DNA of 19,104 nucleotides, taken from a bacterium. GTDB lineage: Bacteria; Zixibacteria; MSB-5A5; GN15; FEB-12. Location: positions 1 to 19,104 of the forward strand of contig DAOWIM010000314.1 in NCBI GenBank assembly GCA_030640905.1, given 5' to 3'. A program made the position numbers and the translations under genes. This document shows, piece after piece, positions 1 through 7,529 of this stretch. The notes under the pieces were generated by a model. The model was not told where the DNA came from. It saw only the letters and a list, made by a program, of their open reading frames with translations, and ran no database searches. Positions within the stretch are counted from its first letter, which is position 1. Every line of letters begins with the position of its first letter.

Positions 1-64
1 AATCCGTCGAACCGGATTCGAAGGACCAGCCGCAACTGAACCAAGGGACTTTATCAACAAGCCC

Positions 65-82
65 CTTGTTTGGCCCTGAGAG
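65..82 (+). repeat. Repeat copy 1, CTTGTTTGGCCCTGAGAG
   Basis: This 18-base sequence recurs at 363-380 with 17 of 18 bases identical. The surrounding bases on the minus strand read GGTGGCAAGCTCTCAGGGCC, which resembles the GGTGGCAGGG to the left of the second copy. It looks like part of a dispersed intergenic element rather than gene sequence, but with only two copies visible this is an inference. Confidence 0.5.
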
Positions 83-352
83 CTTGCCACCCCCACCCGA
101 AACCTCTACAACATCACCCTTGATCGTATAATCACGCCCCTGTCACAAAGGACAAATCCGTCATGCCACCAGCGAATAACAACTCTACGCCAACCAGATC
201 ACCGCTCAGACAATCCGCTGCGTCCGTCGCCTACGAAGACACCGCGAAGCGGAAAAAGCCACTATGTGGCCGGCAATACCGACGAAAAGACTATCAACCC
301 ACCACTCCCGAGGTGAAAAAACACCAAACGAACCCATTTCCCCGCCGGGTGG

Positions 353-380
353 CAGGGTCAAACTTGTTTGGCCCTGATAG
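353..380 (+). repeat. Repeat copy 2 inside an 11-base palindrome
   Basis: CAGGGTCAAAC (353-363) and GTTTGGCCCTG (366-376) pair over 11 positions with one G-T wobble and almost no loop, and the right arm is part of the repeat also seen at 65-82. With no run of T after it, it does not look like a standard terminator. It lies about 70 bases upstream of mtaB. Confidence 0.55.
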
Positions 381-445
381 ATGGCTGATTACTTATCCCC
401 ATTTTTTCTGCACCATAACAAGCTTTCGGCGTTATATTAAGAATT

Positions 446-1795
446 ATGGTTCAGCAACGTACGCGCACAAGAGTGTCTTATCAAACCGTTGGCTGTCGTC
501 TCAATCAGTACGAGACCGAACGGATGGCCGCGGCTCTAAGTCCATACGGCTTCGACCGGGTTTCTAAGAACGAACCGGCCGATTTGTATATTATCAACAC
601 CTGCACGGTAACGCATCGCGCCGACTCCGACTGCCGCTATTTGATCCGTCGAGCGGTGCGGGCCAATCCGGATGCGCGAATCGTGGTGGCCGGTTGTTTT
701 GTCGATAACGATCCTGAGAAAGTGGCCGGGATGGAACCGGTCGATGTTATCATTCCCAATAATCAGAAAGATGCAATCTCAGAGATTCTGTCGGAGAAGT
801 TTCCCGATCTATTTAACGCGCCGCCGGATAAGAATTGCTCGGACAAGGTGGTCGAATTTCATCGGCACAATCGTGCCTGGATCAAAGTGTCCGATGGGTG
901 CAATCAGACCTGTTCGTTCTGCATATTGCCGCGCGTGAGGGGGAGGCTGGCCAATCGACCGTCGCAGGAAATCATTGACGAGATCAACGGCCTGGTGGCG
1001 CATGATTACGAAGAGGTTGTTCTCACTGGTATCAACATAGGCTACTATCGTGACAGAGCCGCAGCCCGGTCGCTTGATGATCTAGCCGATCTCTGCGATC
1101 TCATTATGCGCGAAACCGATCTCGGGCGGATTCGCATCTCATCAATCGAGCCTCAGACAGTGACCGACAAACTGCTGGCAACGCTTGCTGATTCGGGCGG
1201 TCGTATCTGTCGTCACTGGCATATTCCGATGCAGTCGGGATCATCGCGGGTTCTTCGTCAGATGCGCCGACCATACGACCGGGATACGTACATGAGACAG
1301 GTTGAAAAAGCCAGAGCTGCCGTACCGAATACGATTATCGGGGCTGATATTATTGTCGGGTTTCCGGGCGAGACAGAAGATGATTTCAATTATTCGGTCG
1401 AATTGGCGCAGTCGGGGCTGATCGACTATCTTCATGTTTTCAGCTATTCTGATCGGCCGCAAACCGATGCTGCTGACCGGACGGAGAAGATCAATCCGGA
1501 ACTAATCAAAGCGCGCAATGTGACGCTCAAGAAAATCTCCGACAGCCTGAAATTGCAGGCAAACCAGCGGCAGGTAGGGGAGACGCTTGAAGTCATAAGT
1601 GAACATCGTTCCTCAACCGACGGTCATTTGTGGGGTGTTTCGGACAACTATATAAGAGCGTTGATGCCGGAGTCGTTTGAAAGCAGCAAACAGATTGTCC
1701 GGTTCAGCGTCCAATCGGCTGATATCAAAGGCGTGTACGGCGAAATCGTGCCGCGCAGCGGCACGCCGCATTTAAATAGTATCGCGTTGCTGTAA
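446..1795 (+). CDS. mtaB: tRNA N6-threonylcarbamoyladenosine(37) methylthiotransferase MtaB
   Basis: MtaB converts t6A to ms2t6A at position 37 of tRNAs that read ANN codons, using radical SAM chemistry and a second iron-sulfur cluster. The UPF0004 domain supplies C17, C53 and C84 for the auxiliary cluster. The radical SAM motif CxxxCxxC is C152, C156 and C159 in GCNQTCSFC. A TRAM-like tRNA-binding domain covers roughly residues 380-440. The segment VGCRLNQYETE near the N-terminus is typical of the MtaB branch rather than MiaB or RimO. The length of 449 residues is normal. The ATG at 446 has no clear ribosome binding site; GTG at 473 would be an alternative and still keeps C17. The gene stands 193 bases before the flagellar operon and is probably transcribed separately. 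Confidence 0.92.
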   Translation: MVQQRTRTRVSYQTVGCRLNQYETERMAAALSPYGFDRVSKNEPADLYIINTCTVTHRADSDCRYLIRRAVRANPDARIVVAGCFVDNDPEKVAGMEPVDVIIPNNQKDAISEILSEKFPDLFNAPPDKNCSDKVVEFHRHNRAWIKVSDGCNQTCSFCILPRVRGRLANRPSQEIIDEINGLVAHDYEEVVLTGINIGYYRDRAAARSLDDLADLCDLIMRETDLGRIRISSIEPQTVTDKLLATLADSGGRICRHWHIPMQSGSSRVLRQMRRPYDRDTYMRQVEKARAAVPNTIIGADIIVGFPGETEDDFNYSVELAQSGLIDYLHVFSYSDRPQTDAADRTEKINPELIKARNVTLKKISDSLKLQANQRQVGETLEVISEHRSSTDGHLWGVSDNYIRALMPESFESSKQIVRFSVQSADIKGVYGEIVPRSGTPHLNSIALL

Positions 1796-1807
1796 TACCA
1801 GAAATCC

Positions 1808-1840
1808 AAAACTCCTTTCCCAGTTCGTTGGAAAAGTTTT
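1808..1840 (+). terminator. Hairpin after mtaB, possible terminator
   Basis: AAAACT (1808-1813) pairs with AGTTTT (1835-1840), and after a two-base bulge TTTCC (1816-1820) pairs with GGAAA (1830-1834). This makes an 11-pair stem 12 bases after the mtaB stop codon. The four T residues lie within the 3' arm and are followed by CCC, so it is not a textbook rho-independent terminator. It may instead mark a processed or rho-dependent 3' end. Confidence 0.35.
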
Positions 1841-1856
1841 CCCAACCAGATCACTT

Positions 1857-1877
1857 CGGACGGTTCATCGTAGTCCG
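1857..1877. promoter_or_regulatory. Dyad CGGAC-N11-GTCCG, possible activator site
   Basis: CGGAC (1857-1861) and GTCCG (1873-1877) form a dyad centred about 90 bases upstream of the start point predicted for the sigma-54 promoter. NtrC-type activators usually bind dyads at such distances. The arms are only five bases, so this could be chance. Confidence 0.2.
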
Positions 1878-1915
1878 TGCTCCCCCTCTACCCGCATGCG
1901 ACACAGCGCCTTAAG

Positions 1916-1930
1916 AGTGGCTTTGCCACT
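1916..1930. promoter_or_regulatory. Perfect dyad AGTGGC-TTT-GCCACT beside the sigma-54 promoter
   Basis: AGTGGC (1916-1921) and GCCACT (1925-1930) are exact inverted repeats around TTT and touch the first base of the sigma-54 promoter. A protein bound here would sit against or over sigma-54 RNA polymerase, so an operator or architectural site is possible. No protein can be named from the sequence. Confidence 0.35.
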
Positions 1931-1948
1931 TTGGCATGGCCGTTGCTT
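1931..1948 (+). promoter_or_regulatory. Sigma-54 (RpoN) promoter for the flagellar operon
   Basis: TTGGCATGGCCGTTGCTT matches the -24/-12 consensus TTGGCACG-N4-TTGC with one mismatch (T for C in the -24 box). GG is at 1933-1934 and GC at 1945-1946, with the required ten bases between them. The predicted transcription start is near 1958, giving a leader of about 31 bases before the GTG at 1989. This implies RpoN and an NtrC-type activator encoded elsewhere, the usual control for middle flagellar genes. The site lies upstream of that GTG and inside a longer open frame, which argues against any earlier start for the first gene. Confidence 0.8.
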
Positions 1949-1988
1949 TAGAAGTCAGCGGACGAAAAGTATTTGGTTGGAGTGTAAT

Positions 1989-2765
1989 GTGTCTGACAAA
2001 GAAAAAACGAAAGTAGAAGAGAACGCCGAAGAGGCCAAAGACGGGTCAAAGAAATCCGGCGGCCTCATGAAGTACATCATGCTCGGTGGCGGTGCCCTCG
2101 TGGTAGTGGTGGCAGTCTCTTTTCTTACTCTGATGGTTCTCAAAGATGAACCGGTCGCTCACGAGCCTGAAGAAGAGGGCGATGCGACGGCTCATGTGGA
2201 TAAATCGACCGAAGAGCACGACGAAAAGCATGGCAAAGAACAAGGCGAAGAACATGGTGAAAAGCACGCTGAAGAAGGTGCTGATCCAAACGATGGCCTC
2301 TTTTTCGATGATGACCCTTCCGTTCTTGCCGAGATTGAATCCAACCTTGCCTTCCTGGATTACCAGCCGGAGGAATCCGAGATCGCTACCGAAACGGAGG
2401 CGATGTCGGTTGAGGACTCTATCGAAGCTGTCAATTGGCTGGAAGCCGAAAAGACTCGTCTGGCAGAGATGGAAAAAGAACTCAACTCCCGCCAGAAAGA
2501 GTTGGAACTGCTCGACAAACAGGTGACGAAAAAAATCAATACAATCGAGCAGGCTGAATCTGTTCGTATCCAGAAATTGGCCAAGCTCTACGATGGTATG
2601 GAGCCTCGCTCTGTTGCCATGTTGCTGGCCAATCTCGACAACGAAACAGTGGTCTCGATCTTGCCTCGCATGAAAACGAAAAACGCCTCAGCGGCGCTTT
2701 CGCTTCTGCCGGCCAAACGTGGCGCTGTCCTATCAAAGAAAATGATTACGATTGCTGAGAACTAA
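1989..2765 (+). CDS. motE: MotE-like flagellar protein (MgtE N-terminal-like domain)
   Basis: This is a 258-residue membrane-anchored protein of the kind found beside fliK in many flagellar operons (MotE, FlbB, YlxF). Such proteins act at the base of the motor: MotE helps MotC fold, and spirochete FlbB builds the periplasmic collar. Residues about 28-51 form one transmembrane helix. A Glu/His/Lys-rich linker covers 55-100, a probable coiled coil 150-195, and an MgtE_N-like helical domain 196-258. The start is GTG at 1989, six bases after GGAG (1979-1982). An ATG at 1896 is in frame, but a start there would place the sigma-54 promoter inside the gene and add a segment unlike the family. It ends three bases before fliK. 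The motE name is by family resemblance; its actual role here is unknown. Confidence 0.75.
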   Translation: MSDKEKTKVEENAEEAKDGSKKSGGLMKYIMLGGGALVVVVAVSFLTLMVLKDEPVAHEPEEEGDATAHVDKSTEEHDEKHGKEQGEEHGEKHAEEGADPNDGLFFDDDPSVLAEIESNLAFLDYQPEESEIATETEAMSVEDSIEAVNWLEAEKTRLAEMEKELNSRQKELELLDKQVTKKINTIEQAESVRIQKLAKLYDGMEPRSVAMLLANLDNETVVSILPRMKTKNASAALSLLPAKRGAVLSKKMITIAEN

Positions 2766-2768
2766 ACT

Positions 2769-4304
2769 ATGACACCGACCGGAACTCAAATAACCGATAT
2801 GCTGCTTGGATTCATCCCGACCGACGGGGTGGAACCGGTTGCAGGGCAGAGTTCGTCCGCTCTCAACGGCGGTGGGTTGTTGTTTGGCGACCTACTCGGT
2901 GGTTTGATTCAGTCTGGTGCGCGGTCGGGCGCGACGGTCTCTCCGGAAAATGTACGCCCCTGGATTGGTACCGCTACCGATATCCTACATCTACCGACAC
3001 CCAACGCCCTTATTGGTGACGCTACAGTTGTCGAGGGTGACGAAGTTGTTAATCGGCAAATCACAAATCTGCCGTTTGATACTATTAATAGCCCGGTCGG
3101 CAATCCCGACGACAAGCCGATAGCTGGTGCAATTTCGACGCGTCACCTGATGAATCTCATTGAGGCTTCGAAAAGCACAATAGAGCCGGGCCGGTATCAG
3201 ATAACTGAGTCATCGCTTGCCAATGGCAAAGTCACTATGCAGATGGTTGATTCGGAGAACGTATCCAACGCTTTCAAAGTGTCGATACCGCTGACCGACC
3301 TGAACGAAGCTGTCAACCAGAGCAACTCAGAGCGTGGTATCCCCAACCGGGTATTGCTTGATGATGGCCACAATCCTGTAGCGAAGATCGAGAAATTTGT
3401 TTCATCATTGAATCTCAAAGAGCTTGAGGTTAAAACAAATGTGTCTGGCGTCGAAGTGCCGGGCAAGGCCATTCCCGCAGAGGAGACGACCTCGTTTGTC
3501 ATCACTGCCGAGAAGGCCGGCCGTCAACTCTCGATGCGGGCCCGTGTCAATCGTAGTCGGGTACAGATAGAATCCGACTCACCGCGTCAAATTCCCGACG
3601 ATTCGGCCAGAAGCGCGGCGGTGATGCCGGTGAGAAATATCAATGGCGCCAGTCCTGTCACGACAGTGGTTACAATGCCCCGGCAGAATCAGTTGTTTGA
3701 TCCGGAGCAGACGATTCGGTTTGGCGAGTCAACCGGCTCCACGATCGGAACCATGCTTGACGCTAAGGCAGATGAAGGTTCGGCGCTGAAGAACGCAGTT
3801 GCGTCAATGTCGACTCAGGCCGATGATACTGCCGGCAAGTTAGGCGCGACTACGACACTACGCGCTACATACTCAGCGCGTCTGTCGCTGCCGGACGATA
3901 TTGCAACGCGCCAGCAACTTTCAACGAAATCAATCATGCTAAAGATAGAGCCGGAGCACTTAGGTCCGGCAAGATTGCATCTTATGATGCGTAACGACCA
4001 GCTTGTCGCCCAGGTTGTAGTCAATAGTGTTAATGCCAGGGCTGCAATCGAAGGTGGTCTTGAGAACTTAGCCCGACAGTTGAACGAAGCCAACATCGAT
4101 GTCGAAAGCATCGACGTCAGCGTTGCCGGTGATCGCGACGAGAACAATCAGTTTGCACATAGAACTTTCTGGGGACATCAGGCCAACTCGCAGAACGGGA
4201 AACAGGCCGGTCTGGAAATGACAGAAGACGATGTGACCAGCGCTAACCAATATGTGCCGCCGCCGACCTATGTTGGCACGGACGGTGTCAATATTCTGGC
4301 ATAG
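2769..4304 (+). CDS. fliK: Flagellar hook-length control protein FliK
   Basis: FliK is a secreted ruler that measures the hook and then switches the export gate from hook to filament substrates by acting on FlhB. The C-terminal Flg_hook domain lies at about residues 380-452 and includes the conserved LKIEPEHLGPARLHL segment. The first 370 residues are Ser/Thr/Asn-rich and poorly conserved, as expected for the ruler part. There is a 59-residue tail after the domain. The length of 511 residues is within the family range. The gene starts three bases after motE and ends 12 bases before flgD, the common fliK-flgD pairing. The identification rests mainly on the C-terminal domain and the neighbours. 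Confidence 0.88.
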   Translation: MTPTGTQITDMLLGFIPTDGVEPVAGQSSSALNGGGLLFGDLLGGLIQSGARSGATVSPENVRPWIGTATDILHLPTPNALIGDATVVEGDEVVNRQITNLPFDTINSPVGNPDDKPIAGAISTRHLMNLIEASKSTIEPGRYQITESSLANGKVTMQMVDSENVSNAFKVSIPLTDLNEAVNQSNSERGIPNRVLLDDGHNPVAKIEKFVSSLNLKELEVKTNVSGVEVPGKAIPAEETTSFVITAEKAGRQLSMRARVNRSRVQIESDSPRQIPDDSARSAAVMPVRNINGASPVTTVVTMPRQNQLFDPEQTIRFGESTGSTIGTMLDAKADEGSALKNAVASMSTQADDTAGKLGATTTLRATYSARLSLPDDIATRQQLSTKSIMLKIEPEHLGPARLHLMMRNDQLVAQVVVNSVNARAAIEGGLENLARQLNEANIDVESIDVSVAGDRDENNQFAHRTFWGHQANSQNGKQAGLEMTEDDVTSANQYVPPPTYVGTDGVNILA

Positions 4305-4316
4305 GAGATGAATTAG

Positions 4317-5030
4317 ATGTCTGTGATATCTTCAATCAATTCCGGTTATTCTGGTGCGCAAGGAACGACCGACAACTTCAAAACCCTCGGCAAGGATGAT
4401 TTCCTCCAACTGCTGGTAACCAAGCTGCAGTATCAGGATCCGCTGAATCCGATGGATGACGAAGATTTTGTCGCGCAACTGGCGCAGTTCTCATCGCTGG
4501 AGCAGATGAACAACATAGCCAGGGGTATCGCCGAGTCGAATCAGTTTGACTTCCTGCAGATGCAGTCGCTTAACAATACTATGGCGGCGGGTTTGATCGG
4601 TAAGGATGTAAAAGCTGATTACGACGGTATCTATGTCGATCAGGGGGAATCATCCCAGATATCATTCACTCTCGATGAAGCCGTCACTGAAATCTCTTTT
4701 GATATCCGGGATCAGAATGGTACGATCGTGGTCACCCTTACGCAGGAAAATCTCTCGTACGGTGCCAACACGATCACCTGGGACGGCAAGGACAATGCCG
4801 GCAACACGGTCAGCGATGGTTACTACTCGGTTACGGGCTATGGCAAGACTGCCTCAGGAGCCACTGTTACGCCCGAGATGTCACTAGCGGGGAAGGTGGA
4901 GTCGATCATGTACCGCAACGGTGTTGCCTTTCTGAAGGTTGGTGGTGTCGAAATTTCACTTGGTGATGTGACCGCCATTGGTGAGACGGGTGCTTTTACC
5001 AATGAAGACGGCGGTGAAGAGGAGTTTTGA
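4317..5030 (+). CDS. flgD: Flagellar hook assembly (cap) protein FlgD
   Basis: FlgD forms the temporary cap that guides FlgE subunits into the growing hook. Residues 21-65 carry the family signature, with FLQLLVTKLQYQDPLNPMDD followed by FVAQLAQFSSLEQM. Residues about 100-190 form the Ig/Tudor-like domain with the typical W-D-G-K-D-N-A-G-N turn and DGYYSV. The length of 237 residues is normal. GGAG (4304-4307) lies nine bases before the ATG. The last base of its TGA is at 5030, eight bases before the most likely start of the next gene. Confidence 0.93.
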   Translation: MSVISSINSGYSGAQGTTDNFKTLGKDDFLQLLVTKLQYQDPLNPMDDEDFVAQLAQFSSLEQMNNIARGIAESNQFDFLQMQSLNNTMAAGLIGKDVKADYDGIYVDQGESSQISFTLDEAVTEISFDIRDQNGTIVVTLTQENLSYGANTITWDGKDNAGNTVSDGYYSVTGYGKTASGATVTPEMSLAGKVESIMYRNGVAFLKVGGVEISLGDVTAIGETGAFTNEDGGEEEF

Positions 5031-5038
5031 GGGTTACT

Positions 5039-5443
5039 ATGAGTTCTGGAAACGCCATGAAAATAGGTAACTATCAGCGACCAGTTGATCTGATAGATAT
5101 CGCCAAGCGCGGGCAGAGAGCCGGGTCACGGGAGAAGGTAGACGGTGAATCGTTTAAGGATATGTTCTCACGCGAACTGGCGGCGCAGAGGAATATCACC
5201 TTTTCAAAACATGCTCGTGAACGTCTGTTCTCGCGCGGCGTAGAGCTTTCAGAAACCGATGTCAACAAGATTGCGGACGCTATCGACAAGGCCGAAGCCA
5301 AGGGCTCCAAAGATACCCTTATTCTCGCCGACGATGCTGCTTTTGTGGTCTCGGTAAAAGACCGTACAATTGTTACCGCTCTTGATACTAACAATCTCAA
5401 AGAAGGGGTAGTCACGGCTATCGATTCAGCTGTGATCCTGTAG
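5039..5443 (+). CDS. Flagellar operon protein, TIGR02530 type
   Basis: This 134-residue protein matches the small family often found between flgD and flgE and called flagellar operon protein (TIGR02530). The family core covers about residues 54-134: FSKHARERLFSRGVELSE, a helix rich in Asp, Lys and Ala, then strands ending in a conserved TALD. Its biochemical role is not established; its constant position suggests hook or rod assembly. I chose ATG 5039, with TGAGGG five bases upstream. TTG 5027 would overlap flgD by four bases and is also possible, and ATG 5057 has no ribosome binding site. The first 50 residues are basic, variable and probably disordered. Confidence 0.8.
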   Translation: MSSGNAMKIGNYQRPVDLIDIAKRGQRAGSREKVDGESFKDMFSRELAAQRNITFSKHARERLFSRGVELSETDVNKIADAIDKAEAKGSKDTLILADDAAFVVSVKDRTIVTALDTNNLKEGVVTAIDSAVIL

Positions 5444-5490
5444 GAAAAAGAAAAATGATTAACGATAGAATAAACAGAAACTCTAACACG

Positions 5491-5538
5491 GGATTGGTCT
5501 CCATTTTGATGGAGAGGTCCTGCCGAAAGGCATGGAGG
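5491..5538 (+). promoter_or_regulatory. flgE leader hairpins with possible Shine-Dalgarno masking
   Basis: TCTCCAT (5498-5504) pairs perfectly with ATGGAGA (5509-5515) around a TTTG loop, and GGA (5491-5493) can also pair with TCC (5518-5520). A second small hairpin, TGCC-GAAA-GGCA (5521-5532), has a GNRA-type loop. The flgE ribosome binding site lies in ATGGAGG (5532-5538), which repeats the 3' arm of the first hairpin. TCTCCAT could therefore pair with the ribosome binding site instead, with one G-U pair. The two pairings exclude each other. Both AUGGA sequences also fit the CsrA core motif ANGGA. Confidence 0.4.
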
Positions 5539-5547
5539 TAACGAGCT

Positions 5548-7524
5548 ATGATGGCATCATTGTTCGCAGGAGTATCCGGCCTCAAGAACCACCAGGTGAA
5601 GCTGAACGTGATCGGTAACAACATCGCGAACGTCAACACCATTGGTTTTAAGTCGAGCCGGGTTAATTTTCAGGAAGCACTAATTCAGACTTTCAAAGGC
5701 GCTGGTCGACCCTCGGACATTACGGGTGGTACCAACCCTATCCAGCTCGGACTGGGTATGAAGGTCGCATCGGTTGATACCCTTTTTGCACAGGGCGGTC
5801 TTGAGACGACCGGTCAGATCACTGACCTGGCGATTCAAGGCTCGGGCTTCTTCGTTCTGGGAGATGGCAACGATAACCGTTTCTATACACGAGCAGGAGC
5901 TTTTGGTTTTGATGCCAACTCGGCTCTGGTCGATCCGGCTACCGGACTGTACGTTATGGGCAAGATGGCCAATGCGACGGGGATTATTCCTTCGTTGGCT
6001 ACGACCGGCCCGATAACACTGCCGTTTGGTCAGCAGGATCCCGCCAGTGCTACTTCTGTGGTTACTCTGGCTAACAACCTTGACGCTACTGCTTCTGATT
6101 CTACAGCGCGGCTAATTTCGGCCGGAACCTCAAACGTACTGAATATTTCTGGTATCGCTTCCGAGGGTGTTGGTGGTCGGCATACGATCACCGTCACAGG
6201 CAATCAGTCCACGACCGGTAGTTTCACCGGAGCGCATATCGGTGGACCGGGGGCGCTGGCGCTCTCCACTGACCTAACTACCATGGGCGTGACAGTTTTT
6301 AATGACTTCTCACTAACCGTTGATGGTAGCAGCAGCCAGTTGGTAACCGGCCTGTCGGGAACATCAACTATGGAAGACTTGATAAATGCGATCAACCAGA
6401 TTGCTGGAATAACAGCTGAGCTAGCGGCGGGTGAAATCATGATTACGCGCGATAAGGCCGGCGCTGACTCCTCATACAATTTTGCCTCTTCGGATTCTGT
6501 TGCCAACAACATTACCAACCTCATCTTTGGTGTGGCTGTAGGTGCAGGCAATCGATTGGGCAGTGCTGCGGCTGATGGAGGTACTCCCGGTACAGCGCAC
6601 ACGTATGTCGCGACTGATTCATTTGTACCCACCAGGGGTACCGGCCCGGCCTCTGGACCGAAGGTTACCAGTCTTGATCTCGTCATCAACTCTACCAGCG
6701 GTCTGGTCACCGGTCTTAGTGGCCTCGGTGGTACCGGTGTTGAGATTACAACCGGCGTTGGCGGTTTGGCTGCGGCGGGAGTTGGTAACGAACTGATCGT
6801 AGATACTTCTGATACTGTACACTCGATGTCGATTCAGATATATGACTCCCAGGGTGGCAAACATACCCTGGCCGTTGAGTTTTTCAAATCACTGGTACAG
6901 AATCGCTGGGAATGGACCGTCTCGACGCTTGGCGATGAGATCATTTCTGCTGGTGGTTCTGGCTATATTGCTTTCAATCCGGACGGCTCGCTCAATTCGT
7001 TCGATTACAATGGAGGTACCAGTTCGGTAGTAATCAATCCGAACAATGGTGCCGAGAACATTGATTTTGCTCTGAATGCCGGCACCTTCAGTGAATTCGA
7101 TGGCATGACCGGGTTTGCTTCGGGACGTCACACTGCTTCGATCGTCCGTCAGGACGGCTATGGGCTTGGTATCCTTGAGAAAATCGCGATCGATGGGAAT
7201 GCCAATATCTCGGGCATTTTCTCCAATGGCGTAACGCGAGTTCTGGCTCAGTTGGTGCTGGCTGATTTCTCTAACAAAGCTGGTCTGAGAAGGGCCGGGC
7301 GGTCAATGTATCAGGTATCGCCCAACTCCGGTAGCGCTCTTGAAGGTGTGGCCGGAGCAACGATAGCGGCGACGGTGTCTTCCGGCGCGCTGGAAGCTTC
7401 GTCGGTCGATATCGCCCAGGAATTTACCAGTATGATAACAGCTCAGCGTGGTTTCCAGGCCAATGCCCGGATCATTACCACGTCTGATAGCATGCTGGAC
7501 GAACTTGTAAATATCAAGAGGTAA
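5548..7524 (+). CDS. flgE: Flagellar hook protein FlgE
   Basis: FlgE builds the hook, the universal joint between rod and filament. Residues 1-45 are the N-terminal rod-type helix (SLFAGVSGLKNHQVKLNVIG, then NNIANVNTIGFKSS). The matching C-terminal helix is at 620-658 (DIAQEFTSMITAQRGFQANA). Residues about 420-560 form the FlaE-type domain. At 658 residues it is longer than the roughly 400 of enteric FlgE; the extra part is a Ser/Thr/Gly/Ala-rich stretch at about 160-415 that contains a segment resembling the flagellin hook IN motif (254-312). I saw no cysteine. GGAGG (5534-5538) stands nine bases before ATG 5548. The 104-base leader may control translation. A second ATG follows immediately at 5551. 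Confidence 0.95.
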   Translation: MMASLFAGVSGLKNHQVKLNVIGNNIANVNTIGFKSSRVNFQEALIQTFKGAGRPSDITGGTNPIQLGLGMKVASVDTLFAQGGLETTGQITDLAIQGSGFFVLGDGNDNRFYTRAGAFGFDANSALVDPATGLYVMGKMANATGIIPSLATTGPITLPFGQQDPASATSVVTLANNLDATASDSTARLISAGTSNVLNISGIASEGVGGRHTITVTGNQSTTGSFTGAHIGGPGALALSTDLTTMGVTVFNDFSLTVDGSSSQLVTGLSGTSTMEDLINAINQIAGITAELAAGEIMITRDKAGADSSYNFASSDSVANNITNLIFGVAVGAGNRLGSAAADGGTPGTAHTYVATDSFVPTRGTGPASGPKVTSLDLVINSTSGLVTGLSGLGGTGVEITTGVGGLAAAGVGNELIVDTSDTVHSMSIQIYDSQGGKHTLAVEFFKSLVQNRWEWTVSTLGDEIISAGGSGYIAFNPDGSLNSFDYNGGTSSVVINPNNGAENIDFALNAGTFSEFDGMTGFASGRHTASIVRQDGYGLGILEKIAIDGNANISGIFSNGVTRVLAQLVLADFSNKAGLRRAGRSMYQVSPNSGSALEGVAGATIAATVSSGALEASSVDIAQEFTSMITAQRGFQANARIITTSDSMLDELVNIKR

Positions 7525-7529
7525 AATAG

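Larger units (their letters stand above)
1..445. other. Region without a convincing gene, with repeats
   Basis: No reading frame here looks like a typical intact gene. Bases 1-79 are open in one + frame ending in residues LVWP and a stop, and bases 3-131 are open in another, so the tail of an upstream gene may enter from the left, but I cannot choose between them. A frame from 180 to 374 is also open, has no good start, and likewise ends in KLVWP and a stop, because both places carry the same 18-base repeat. A 134-residue reading frame starting at 163 overlaps the start of mtaB and is most likely spurious. An inverted repeat AATCCG/CGGATT lies at 1-6 and 13-18, and CAAGGG/CCCTTG at 42-47 and 63-68. 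No tRNA is evident. Confidence 0.5.

Noticed and set aside
1..45. Possible 3' end of a tRNA or other RNA gene at the left edge
   Set aside because: The TTCGAA and CCA-like bases do not fit a T-arm: the required G53-C61 pair and loop pattern are missing on both strands.
163..567. A 134-codon + frame starting at ATG 163
   Set aside because: It overlaps mtaB in another frame for more than 120 bases, has no ribosome binding site, and its protein has no recognisable character.
1896..1988. An upstream in-frame extension of the motE-like gene from ATG 1896
   Set aside because: The sigma-54 promoter (1931-1948) would lie inside it, and GTG 1989 has a well-spaced ribosome binding site and family-like N-terminus.
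4274..4290. TTGGCACG-like -24 box at the end of fliK, before flgD
   Set aside because: The -24 half is very good, but the -12 half reads GTGT instead of TTGC, it lies in coding sequence, and flgD is 12 bases after fliK with its own ribosome binding site.
5498..5538. A cyclic-di-GMP (GEMM) riboswitch before flgE
   Set aside because: Two hairpins and a GAAA loop are present, but the conserved GEMM core bases are not, and the leader is too short.
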